A stretch of 29,256 nt of DNA from UBA1756 sp045627805 (GTDB lineage Bacteria; Bacteroidota; Bacteroidia; Bacteroidales; WCHB1-69), in assembly GCA_045627805.1 (NCBI GenBank), contig JAZQOJ010000156.1, positions 1 through 29,256 on the forward strand. The letters are read 5' to 3'. The position numbers and the translations under genes were made by a program. Below are positions 21,703-29,256 of this stretch, piece by piece. Numbering within the stretch: the first letter of the stretch is position 1; each line of letters begins with the position of its first letter. The notes below the pieces were generated by a model. The model was given only the letters and a program-made list of their open reading frames with translations, did no database searches and was not told the origin of the DNA.

Positions 21703-24700
21703 ATGAAAAATATTTTATTATCTATCTTGTTGATTTTCTGCACATTAATATCTTTCTCACAAGGTTTCACACAACGCAATGGCACACAACCTTTTCGCAC
21801 CTCCTTCGCACAACCCCAACCGGGCGTGTACGAGGTAACCTTTGAAATTCTCAATGCGACCAAAGAAGAGGTTACGCACAATGGCGTGATTTACAATAAA
21901 ATAGATATTTCCTCAAGCACTACAACCCAGAAACAAGGGTGGCCTGAACTGCCTTACGTGAGTGCGGCCTTGCAACTTCCTGCCGACAAAGACGTGGACA
22001 TTGAAGTGACGCCCATCAGCACCCAAACCATCCAACTGGAACATCCGCTGGTACCCTCGCGTGGTGTCATCTACCGCAATCAGAATCCGAGCGACATTCC
22101 CTACACGGTTGACCCGGCCTCCCTGCTGACGGCCAACTACCCGGCAGACATCGCCACTATTGAGTCTCCCTACATCGTGCGCGACGTGCGCGGTACCTCC
22201 ATCCGCTTCTACCCTTTCCACTACAACGCACTCAACAACACGGTAACTTTCTACAGCAAGGTTGTTGTGACCTTGCGCGAGAACACCCAGCCTGCCACCA
22301 ACCCTCTGACCCGCATCAACGCCACGCCCGTAAAGGAAGCCGTGGGAATGTATCAAAGTATCTTTTTGAATTACGAGCCCAAACGCGATGCGCTTTCTCA
22401 AGGTGAGAAGGGCGACATCCTTGTGCTCACGCCTCAGGCATACGAAGCCGCAGCCGACACTTTCATCCTTTGGAAAAAAGAAATGGGATACAATGTGTCC
22501 AAGCAGGTGGTTTCCAACGGAGCCAACGTGACCAGCACCATTGCGACCGCCTACGGCGAGAACCCCAACCTCTTCTACGTTCAACTTTTCGGCGACTGGG
22601 ATGACATCAAGTCCAACACCATCTCGAGCAACGGAGAGACGGCGCCGGCAGACCCGAAGATGGGCTGTGTGGCGGGCAGCGACAACTTCCCCGACATCAC
22701 CATCGGACGATTCTCCTGCTCTTCCAACGCACAGGCATTGGTGCAAGTCAGAAAAGCGGTGAACTATGAAAAGAATCCCAATATGGAAGCCGGCTGGCGC
22801 GAAACCTTCATCGGCATCGGTTCATCGGAAGGTTCCGGCTCCGGCGATGACAACGAAATCGACTACACACACATCCAGCGAATCTATAGCGAAAGGTTAG
22901 ACCCCTTCACTTACGACACGGAAAAGGGGAATTATGGCAACAGCGCTTCCGCCAGCACTTTGGCGAGCCACGTCAATGCAGGCGCATCCACCATTGCCTA
23001 CTGCGGTCACGGCGATGAGACTTACTTTGTGACAACCAATTACAGCAACAGCAACGTCAATTCGTCAACCAACGGCGACAAACTTCCCTTCGTGGTGGCC
23101 GTCGCGTGTGTGAACGGCAAGTTCAACCGCAGTGACGGTGACTGTTTCGCCGAGGCCTGGCTGAAAAAGGAGAACGGCGGCGCGGTGGTCACGCTGATGT
23201 CAACCATCAACCAGCCCTGGACACCGCCGCAGCGCGGGCAGGACTACTTCTACGACATCCTCGTCGGCGGTTTCGACTACACGCAATACAGTGGGCAGAG
23301 CGGCATCAACACGAACGAACAACGCACTCACTGGGGCTCCATTGTAGTAAACGCCTTCAACCTCGCACTCACGGAGAGCAGCACTTCCAGCGACCTGGAG
23401 ACCTTCCGCACCTGGACCACTTTCGGCGACGCCTCTTTGCAACTCCGCACCAAGCAACCTGACGCAATCTCCCATACATCAGCCAATCTGATGATGGGTG
23501 TTCCTTTCACCACCACCATCACTGCCAACGGACAGCCCGTTGCGGACGCACTCGTTTGCATTTCACAAAACGGAGAATACCTCAGCGCTTACACCGATGC
23601 GGCGGGCCAGGTTTCTATCGAACACAACTTCTTGGCCGGCGACGTGTTGCTCGTGGTTACAGCTTTCAACACGACCACCATCTATGAAACCATCCAATGC
23701 ACTCCGAATAACATCCCCTATCTCGTTTTGGACGATTACACTCCCGAAATCGTGGAATTCGGACAACAGCCATACCTCAGTTTGACATTGCAAAACATTG
23801 GCGGCGAAGCCACAACCGGCAACACCAACGTGACTTTGACGTGCGACGACCCGATGCTCTCATTTCTGGATGCCACCGAAAGTTTCGGCACGATGGCAGC
23901 CAATGGCGGCACCGCGACCGCCAACAACGGCTTCCAGCTGTCGATTGACAATGATGTTGAAACCGGCCACGTTTTCGATATCGACTTCACGGCCACTTGC
24001 GGCGCCGACAGCTGGACCGGCAGTTTCCAGCTCACCGCCATCGGCAGCGACTGCACCGCGCCCACCGGGCTTGTTGCTACTGTTTCAGGAGAAGACGTAA
24101 TACTTTCCTGGGACGACAATTCGACCATTGAAACCGTCACTTACACCGACGACGTGGAGGGTCACACCTACGGGACCATCAATTCACCCGGCACAATCGG
24201 CTGGAGCTACATTGACGGCGACGGCGCTTCCACTGGCTCATTCAGCGGCTTCAACTTCACCAACGAAGGCAGTCCGATGGCCTTCATCGTATTGGATGAC
24301 AGCCAGATAGCAGGGCTCAACGTGACCGCCCATTCCGGACACAAATATTTCGGTGACGCGTACGGCACAAGCGGCAGCAGCTGGTACCAGACAGCCGTGC
24401 AAAACGACGACTGGCTCATCAGTCCGGAACTCAACTTCGGATCTCCTTTCACCTTCTCCTTCTATGCCCGTTCCGCCTCATCCAACTATTCCGCAGAGCA
24501 ATTCTATGTCGCCTACTCCACTTCTGGCACCAATGCCAACAACTTCACGAACCTGAGCAACCAAGTTACCACAACCGCTGCTTGGACCGAATACAGTTAT
24601 ACCGTTCCCGCCGAAGCGAAATACGTCGCTATCCATTGCGTTTCCAACGACCAATACATTTTCTGCGTGGACGACATCTCCATCGTAGGCGAAGTGGGCA

Positions 24701-25407
24701 ACGGGAACCATTACAATCTCTACAGAGATGGCGAACTGATTGCCTCCGACATTTTCGGGGGCAACTACATTGACCACAATGTAACGGAAGGCACTCACTG
24801 CTACAGTCTGAAAGTGAACTGCGGAAGCGGCTTCGAGTCGGAAGCCACCACCGAATGTGTCACCGTGGGAACGCCGGTTGAGGAGCCCTGCGACGCACCG
24901 ACCGGGCTGACCACCGCTTGCAGTCCCAACAACATCAGTCTGGTATGGGAAAGCATTCCGAATGCCATTTCCTACAAAATCTACCGCAACAATGCCATTC
25001 TGACAACGACAAGCAACAATTATTACACCGACAACAATGTGGAGATTGGAATCAACTACGCGTATGCGGTACGCGCCATCTGCAACGGCGGAGAGTCGGC
25101 TCTCTCCAACATTGTAAATGCTCAAACTGAAAACGGCAATGACAACTTTGAAAACGGCATTGACGGCTTTGACACGCAAGCCCTACGCATCTTCCCCAAT
25201 CCAGTGAGCGGAACCTTGCACATTGAAAATGCTGAAAACGCTGAAGTTGCACTTTACACCGCGCTGGGTGAAAAAGTTGCGCAAACCGAACTTGTTGGCG
25301 GTCACGCCACGCTCAACGTGAGCGCTCTTTCCAACGGCATCTACCTGTTGCGCATTGTGAATGCGGCAGGAGCGACTGTAGTAAGAAAAGTGATGATTGA
25401 GCACTAG
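21703..25407 (+). CDS. Gingipain-like C25 cysteine protease with adhesin, Fn3-like and T9SS sorting domains
   Basis: A 1234-residue secreted protein. A signal peptide (residues 1-20) is followed by a propeptide-like region to about 235. The caspase-fold C25 domain (about 237-580) has the catalytic His436 in YCGHGDETYF and Cys469 in VAVACVNGKF. Their 33-residue spacing equals that of RgpB His211/Cys244. Next come an Ig-like region (about 585-665), a further beta-rich region, a Fn3-like start (PTGLVATVSG), a cleaved-adhesin-type domain (about 815-997, DDVEGHTYG through the FCVDDISIVG end), and Fn3-like repeats (about 1000-1145). The type IX C-terminal domain (about 1160-1234) has IFPNPVSGTLHI and ends VVRKVMI. 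It should be secreted by T9SS and attached or released. Substrate specificity cannot be read. Confidence 0.94.
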   Translation: MKNILLSILLIFCTLISFSQGFTQRNGTQPFRTSFAQPQPGVYEVTFEILNATKEEVTHNGVIYNKIDISSSTTTQKQGWPELPYVSAALQLPADKDVDIEVTPISTQTIQLEHPLVPSRGVIYRNQNPSDIPYTVDPASLLTANYPADIATIESPYIVRDVRGTSIRFYPFHYNALNNTVTFYSKVVVTLRENTQPATNPLTRINATPVKEAVGMYQSIFLNYEPKRDALSQGEKGDILVLTPQAYEAAADTFILWKKEMGYNVSKQVVSNGANVTSTIATAYGENPNLFYVQLFGDWDDIKSNTISSNGETAPADPKMGCVAGSDNFPDITIGRFSCSSNAQALVQVRKAVNYEKNPNMEAGWRETFIGIGSSEGSGSGDDNEIDYTHIQRIYSERLDPFTYDTEKGNYGNSASASTLASHVNAGASTIAYCGHGDETYFVTTNYSNSNVNSSTNGDKLPFVVAVACVNGKFNRSDGDCFAEAWLKKENGGAVVTLMSTINQPWTPPQRGQDYFYDILVGGFDYTQYSGQSGINTNEQRTHWGSIVVNAFNLALTESSTSSDLETFRTWTTFGDASLQLRTKQPDAISHTSANLMMGVPFTTTITANGQPVADALVCISQNGEYLSAYTDAAGQVSIEHNFLAGDVLLVVTAFNTTTIYETIQCTPNNIPYLVLDDYTPEIVEFGQQPYLSLTLQNIGGEATTGNTNVTLTCDDPMLSFLDATESFGTMAANGGTATANNGFQLSIDNDVETGHVFDIDFTATCGADSWTGSFQLTAIGSDCTAPTGLVATVSGEDVILSWDDNSTIETVTYTDDVEGHTYGTINSPGTIGWSYIDGDGASTGSFSGFNFTNEGSPMAFIVLDDSQIAGLNVTAHSGHKYFGDAYGTSGSSWYQTAVQNDDWLISPELNFGSPFTFSFYARSASSNYSAEQFYVAYSTSGTNANNFTNLSNQVTTTAAWTEYSYTVPAEAKYVAIHCVSNDQYIFCVDDISIVGEVGNGNHYNLYRDGELIASDIFGGNYIDHNVTEGTHCYSLKVNCGSGFESEATTECVTVGTPVEEPCDAPTGLTTACSPNNISLVWESIPNAISYKIYRNNAILTTTSNNYYTDNNVEIGINYAYAVRAICNGGESALSNIVNAQTENGNDNFENGIDGFDTQALRIFPNPVSGTLHIENAENAEVALYTALGEKVAQTELVGGHATLNVSALSNGIYLLRIVNAAGATVVRKVMIEH

Positions 25408-25432
25408 TAATCAGCAAGAAACGAGAAAACTG

Positions 25433-25466
25433 AAAACAAGAAAATAGACTGACAAAACAAGAAAAT
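25433..25466. repeat. 13-bp direct repeat before rpiB
   Basis: AAAACAAGAAAAT occurs at 25433-25445 and 25454-25466, 21 bp apart, in the 61-bp gap between the protease stop and the rpiB ATG. The second copy ends 2 bp before the start codon and occupies the ribosome-binding region. Confidence 0.8.
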
Positions 25467-25468
25467 TT

Positions 25469-25894
25469 ATGAAAGTATATATCGCCTCAGACCACGCAGG
25501 ATACGAATTGAAAGAATCCATCAAGCAGCACTATGCTGGCCGCTTTGAATTTGAGGACTTCGGCACACATTCAACGGAAAGTTGTGATTATCCGGACTTT
25601 GCGCATCCGCTGGCCAATGCGGTTGCGGCGCACGAAGGTGCGATGGGCATTTTGATTTGCGGAACGGGCAATGGCGTGGCCATCACGGCCAACAAGCACG
25701 CCGGTGTGCGCGCCGCACTCTCGTGGAACCGCGACATCGCCGCACTCGCCCGCCAGCACAACAATGCCAACGTGATTGTGCTTCCGGCCCGATTCATTGA
25801 GACCGAAACCGCCTTCTCCCTCATCGACACCTTCTTCAGCACCGATTTCGAGGGAGGCCGCCACGAGAGAAGAGTCAGCAAAATCAACCTTTAG
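25469..25894 (+). CDS. rpiB: Ribose 5-phosphate isomerase B
   Basis: Interconverts ribose 5-phosphate and ribulose 5-phosphate in the pentose phosphate pathway. The 141 residues show KVYIASDHAGYELKESI at the start, a DYPDFAHPLA loop, the active-site ICGTGNGVAITANKH with the family catalytic Cys, GVRAALSW, and RQHNNANVIVLPAR carrying the His-Asn motif. The length is typical of RpiB rather than RpiA. The stop is 4 bp before the next ATG, so it is co-transcribed with the LUD/ferredoxin gene. Members of the wider RpiB/LacA-LacB family can isomerise allose or galactose phosphates, but the motifs here fit RpiB best. Confidence 0.95.
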   Translation: MKVYIASDHAGYELKESIKQHYAGRFEFEDFGTHSTESCDYPDFAHPLANAVAAHEGAMGILICGTGNGVAITANKHAGVRAALSWNRDIAALARQHNNANVIVLPARFIETETAFSLIDTFFSTDFEGGRHERRVSKINL

Positions 25895-25898
25895 CACT

Positions 25899-26987
25899 AT
25901 GGAAATTTCCCAAATCGCTGAATTCGAATTCATCCGCGCCCGCGTCGCCACAGCTCGCCACGACTACATTGAGAATATGCACAACAAACTCAGTGTGTTC
26001 GAGAAGAATATGCTGGCGAAGAACTTCAATGTGTTCTGGGCCGCCTCCGAACAGGACCTCACCTGGCTCATCACCCGACTCCTCCCCTCTCAGCTTTCCA
26101 ACAAAGTCTGCTTTGACTTGCCACGCATTCCTGACGAACTGAACGACCACAAGATCATCAAGAAAGTGGGCACCTTTGACGTGGAAAGCGGAAAGCAACA
26201 GGCAGCCGTGCTCATTACGGAAGCCGACTTCGGCGTAGTGGAAAGCGGCACTCTCGTGCTATTGAACAAAAAATGCAAAAGTTGCTTCAATTCCGTTAAA
26301 AAAATATTTATCATATTGGATATCAATAAATTGATAAATAAATTATCGGAATTGGAAACCATTTTATACCTGCGTTCCCTCTTTCAAACCAACCAATTTC
26401 TCCCCGACGACATCAAATTCATCAACACTCCCTTCAAACGCATTGAACAAAACAAGGCGCAATTCGCCTTGGGACAATACAATCCCGAAAACGTAGAAAT
26501 TTCCATCTTCCTTTTAGACAACGGGATTTCCAAAATTATGCAGAACAGCACGTTACGAAAAGCGCTGTACTGCATTGATTGCGGGCTCTGCAAAACTGTT
26601 TGTCCGGTTTATCAGTTCACAAGAGAAAACAGTCCCATTGGCTTAGTGCGCGCCAACTGCGGCGGACAGCCCCAAAACGCTGAAAATCTGAGGAAAAGCA
26701 CGACTTTGTGTGGCAACTGCGACCAAATCTGTCCCGTGCAGATTCCCATTTCAGAAATCCTGCACACCGAATTGGAACTCGCTTCCAACGACAAGAGGCC
26801 TTCACACCTTGCCAAGATTTTTTCAAAGAGAAAGAAAATCAATAAGATGCAAAAAGGATTGAAGAGATATTTCTTCCTCAACAAACTTTACGGTAAAAAC
26901 AAAATGCTTTTAAGCTATTTCAAAAAACAGAATCAGGGATTCTACAACGTGAAATGGCGCATCGACAATCCAGAAAATGACGACTAA
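25899..26987 (+). CDS. LUD-domain plus ferredoxin-type Fe-S protein (LutB-like, short)
   Basis: 362 residues from the ATG at 25899; the earlier open start lies in rpiB in another frame and is rejected. The N-terminal part (about 20-215) resembles a LUD domain with ADFGVVESGTLVLL, and the C-terminal part has two 4Fe-4S motifs, CIDCGLCKTVCPVY and CGNCDQICPVQIP. This is the LutB layout (B subunit of lactate utilisation), but the protein is about 100 residues shorter and no lutA or lutC is adjacent. A redox role is likely; lactate oxidation is not established. The stop overlaps the ATG of the next gene by 11 bp in another frame, indicating tight coupling. Confidence 0.85.
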   Translation: MEISQIAEFEFIRARVATARHDYIENMHNKLSVFEKNMLAKNFNVFWAASEQDLTWLITRLLPSQLSNKVCFDLPRIPDELNDHKIIKKVGTFDVESGKQQAAVLITEADFGVVESGTLVLLNKKCKSCFNSVKKIFIILDINKLINKLSELETILYLRSLFQTNQFLPDDIKFINTPFKRIEQNKAQFALGQYNPENVEISIFLLDNGISKIMQNSTLRKALYCIDCGLCKTVCPVYQFTRENSPIGLVRANCGGQPQNAENLRKSTTLCGNCDQICPVQIPISEILHTELELASNDKRPSHLAKIFSKRKKINKMQKGLKRYFFLNKLYGKNKMLLSYFKKQNQGFYNVKWRIDNPENDD

Positions 26988-29256
26988 CCAGGCCTACATC
27001 AACGAAAAAGTACGGGAATTCGTACGCAAATTCTACCTCAACAAACTCTTGCGCGGGGCTTTGCTGTTTTTGCTCATCACGCTGCTCGTATTCATCATTT
27101 ACGCTGTGCTGGAATATTTTTCCTACTTCAACAGCACCGTGCGCAGCGTGCTATTCTTCTCGTACCTCGCCCTCTTTACCGCGACACTCATCGCCTACAT
27201 CATCATTCCATTAGCCAAAATCTGCGGTCTCGGAAAGCAACTATCCAAAGAGCAAATCGCCGACATTATCGGAAAACATTTTCCCGAAATTGATGATAAA
27301 TTATTGAATGTCTTTCAATTAGAGAAAATGTTGGAAGAAGGCGACTGCAAGAGTACCGAACTATTGGCGGCCGCCATCGACACCAAGATTGACCACATCC
27401 GCCCCTTCCCCTTTACCAAAGCCATCAACTTCAAGAAAACGGCTCACTTCGGAAGATGGGCGCTCATCCCAGTTCTGCTTTTCGCCGTCATTCTCACCAC
27501 GAAAAGCGAGATTTTCACGCAGTCGTCGGAGCGCATCATCCACTACGACCAAACTTACGAGAAACCCGCGCCCTACTCCTTTGAGGTGCAGAATGCGGAA
27601 CTCTCCACTTTCCAGAACGAGGAATTCGTGCTGCGCGTGAAAGTTTCCGGCGACGAAACCCCGCAAAAAGTGTTCATCGCTTTCGGAAACAAAACCTACC
27701 AGCTGGCGAAATCCGATAACACCAACTTCTCGTACACGTTCAAAAATCCGCAGGCGAACACCCAGTTCCACCTCTTCACCGACGAGGTGAAATCGGCTGA
27801 CTTCACGCTGGAAGTTTTGCCCAAGCCCGTCATCATCAGCTTCTCAATGACGCTCCACTATCCCGCCTACTTGCACAAAAACGATGAAGTGATTGAGAAC
27901 AACGGTGACGCGACCATCCCCGACGGAACTCAAATCACCTGGGCATTTTACACCAAAAACACCCGCGACCTCTCGTTCATTCTGCCTGAAAAAACAGAAA
28001 AAATCACTTCCGAAAAAGATGTTTACAAGATAACCAAAACCGCACGCGCATCGTTCCCGTACGAAATCTCAAACCGCAACCAGTTCTGCGCCAGCCACGA
28101 CACGCTCAAGCACAACATCAACGTGATTCCCGACCAATATCCGGAAATCAGCGTGGCCAGCCAGGCCGACTCCGTACTGCCCGACCGAATCTACTTCAAA
28201 GGCAGCATCAAAGACGACTACGGCTTCTCGAAAGTCAGATTCGTTTACACCAAATACGACAAAGACGACAACGTGCTGGAGAAAAACAAAGTGGTGAACA
28301 TCGACATCAACCCGCAACTCACCGTTCAGGACTTCTATTACTACTTTGATGCCGGATTGCTCCAACTTGACCCTGGCTACCGCGTTGACTATTTCTTTGA
28401 AGTATTTGACAATGATGGAGTTAACGGAGCAAAATCGGCCCGCTCCTCCTCCGAGACCTATCGAGTGAAAACCGAAGAAGAAATCGACAAAGAGATTGAA
28501 CAAAACAACAATCAGACCAAGAAAGACCTTCAGGAACTGATTGACGACTCAAAAGACATTTTGAAAGACCTCGCCAAATTGGAACAGCAAATGCTGCAAA
28601 ACAAAGAACTTTCGTGGCAAGACAAAAAGAAATTGGAAGAACTGACCCAGAAGTACGAGGAGCTGAAAAAGCAGATTGACGAGATGAAACAATCGCAGGA
28701 TCAGCAGAAAATGATGGAAGACCAGTTCAAAGACGTTCCAGAAAGCTTGATGAAAAAGCAACAAGAGCTGGAAAAACGCTTCCAGGACGTGCTCTCCGAC
28801 GAAATCAAGGAGATGTATGAAAAAATGCAGAAAATGATGGAACAGCTTCAGAACAAGGACGATGTGCAGAAAGAGATGAAGCAGATGAAAACCAACACCG
28901 AGGAACTCAACAAATCGCTCGACCAGCAACTCGAACTTTTCAAACAATTGGAATTCGAGAAGAAATACAACGACATCATTGACAAGACTAAAAAACTGGC
29001 CGACGAGCAGAAAGCGCTTTCCAAAGAAACCGACACCAAGGCGCTGACCAAAGAGGAGTTACTGAAGAAACAACAAAATATTGAAAATCAATATAATGAG
29101 ATAAAAAAAGAGCTCAACGAGTTGCAAAAGCTGAACAAAGAATTGGAGGAACCCAACAAGTTGACCGACACGGAGAAACTGCAGAAGCAGATTGAGCAGG
29201 ACTTCAAGGACAGCAAGGACGCATTGAACAAAAACAACAAGAGCAAAGCCGCTGGG
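26977..29256 (+). CDS. DUF4175-family membrane protein (partial, runs off right edge)
   Basis: Open for 760 codons from the ATG at 26977 with no stop before the edge, so the C-terminus is missing. Two membrane segments lie near residues 26-46 (ALLFLLITLLVFIIYAVLE) and 55-78, a third near 165-180 (WALIPVLLFAVILTT). A beta-rich extracytoplasmic region (about 190-495) includes SVLPDRIYFKGSIKDDYGFS. From about residue 500 on the chain is a long charged coiled coil rich in Glu/Lys/Gln (e.g. EMYEKMQKMMEQLQNK). This layout matches the large DUF4175 proteins of Bacteroidetes, which have no assigned function. Its start overlaps the upstream gene's end, so both probably share a transcript. Confidence 0.88.
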   Translation, partial: MTTNQAYINEKVREFVRKFYLNKLLRGALLFLLITLLVFIIYAVLEYFSYFNSTVRSVLFFSYLALFTATLIAYIIIPLAKICGLGKQLSKEQIADIIGKHFPEIDDKLLNVFQLEKMLEEGDCKSTELLAAAIDTKIDHIRPFPFTKAINFKKTAHFGRWALIPVLLFAVILTTKSEIFTQSSERIIHYDQTYEKPAPYSFEVQNAELSTFQNEEFVLRVKVSGDETPQKVFIAFGNKTYQLAKSDNTNFSYTFKNPQANTQFHLFTDEVKSADFTLEVLPKPVIISFSMTLHYPAYLHKNDEVIENNGDATIPDGTQITWAFYTKNTRDLSFILPEKTEKITSEKDVYKITKTARASFPYEISNRNQFCASHDTLKHNINVIPDQYPEISVASQADSVLPDRIYFKGSIKDDYGFSKVRFVYTKYDKDDNVLEKNKVVNIDINPQLTVQDFYYYFDAGLLQLDPGYRVDYFFEVFDNDGVNGAKSARSSSETYRVKTEEEIDKEIEQNNNQTKKDLQELIDDSKDILKDLAKLEQQMLQNKELSWQDKKKLEELTQKYEELKKQIDEMKQSQDQQKMMEDQFKDVPESLMKKQQELEKRFQDVLSDEIKEMYEKMQKMMEQLQNKDDVQKEMKQMKTNTEELNKSLDQQLELFKQLEFEKKYNDIIDKTKKLADEQKALSKETDTKALTKEELLKKQQNIENQYNEIKKELNELQKLNKELEEPNKLTDTEKLQKQIEQDFKDSKDALNKNNKSKAAG

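Noticed and set aside
21913..22746. Minus-strand open frame inside the C25 protease gene (277 codons)
   Set aside because: Opposite strand of a gene with catalytic residues in place; composition is typical of an antisense shadow.
25776..25898. Earlier start for the LUD/Fe-S protein
   Set aside because: It overlaps rpiB in another frame with Pro/Ser-rich translation; the ATG at 25899, 4 bp after the rpiB stop, is natural.
25899..26987. Complete lactate utilisation operon (lutABC)
   Set aside because: Only a short LutB-like gene is present; neither lutA nor lutC is adjacent.
1..29256. Mobile element, prophage or defence island
   Set aside because: No transposase, integrase, toxin-antitoxin, restriction or phage gene was recognised. 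The content is mostly housekeeping and envelope genes.

Overview
The window is bacterial chromosome and points to the order Bacteroidales. The evidence is repeated Bacteroidetes-type -7 promoter boxes (TAnnTTTG) ahead of genes on both strands, families typical of that phylum (DUF4175, the NdpA-like nucleoid protein, short DUF721 proteins, helix-hairpin-helix outer-membrane barrels, the GYF/LPDEVMAQI-type membrane protein), and a C25 gingipain-like protease with a type IX secretion (T9SS) sorting domain. A T9SS substrate argues against Bacteroides proper and for a Porphyromonas/Paludibacter-like or uncultured gut/rumen lineage. The lineage is inferred; no rRNA or tRNA gene was seen.

Left part (1-12.5 kb), almost all minus strand. 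An mscS-pfkA-dnaX run ends at the left edge, where the dnaX frame closes but a +1 frame stays open to the edge and reads like a tau tail. A plus-strand gene with four 99-bp coding repeats follows and converges on an orphan tonB at a bidirectional terminator. A long minus-strand series then reads sufB, nucleoid-associated protein, ornithine carbamoyltransferase, DUF2147, ffh, tyrS. It holds translation, protein targeting, Fe-S assembly and arginine metabolism genes.

Middle (12.5-20.7 kb). sufB and era are divergent from overlapping promoters. On the plus strand come era, folD (its catalytic Lys replaced by Ile), an S4-domain Hsp15-like protein and a NAGPA-type secreted protein. A two-gene outer-membrane set follows (small barrel, then HhH-plus-barrel), then a DUF721/DciA-like gene. 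A 180-bp nested inverted-repeat element separates this from a minus-strand orphan histidine kinase.

Right part (20.8-29.3 kb), plus strand. A SIMPL-domain protein ends at a strong terminator. Next is the 1234-residue C25 protease with adhesin, Fn3-like and T9SS domains, then a tightly packed rpiB, LUD/ferredoxin gene and a DUF4175 gene cut by the right edge.

No mobile element, CRISPR array or classical defence system is visible. The most notable signals are the dnaX frame break, the FolD active-site substitution, the 99-bp protein repeats, and a recurrent habit of short-word tandem repeats between genes. No stretch above 300 bases lacks a gene.
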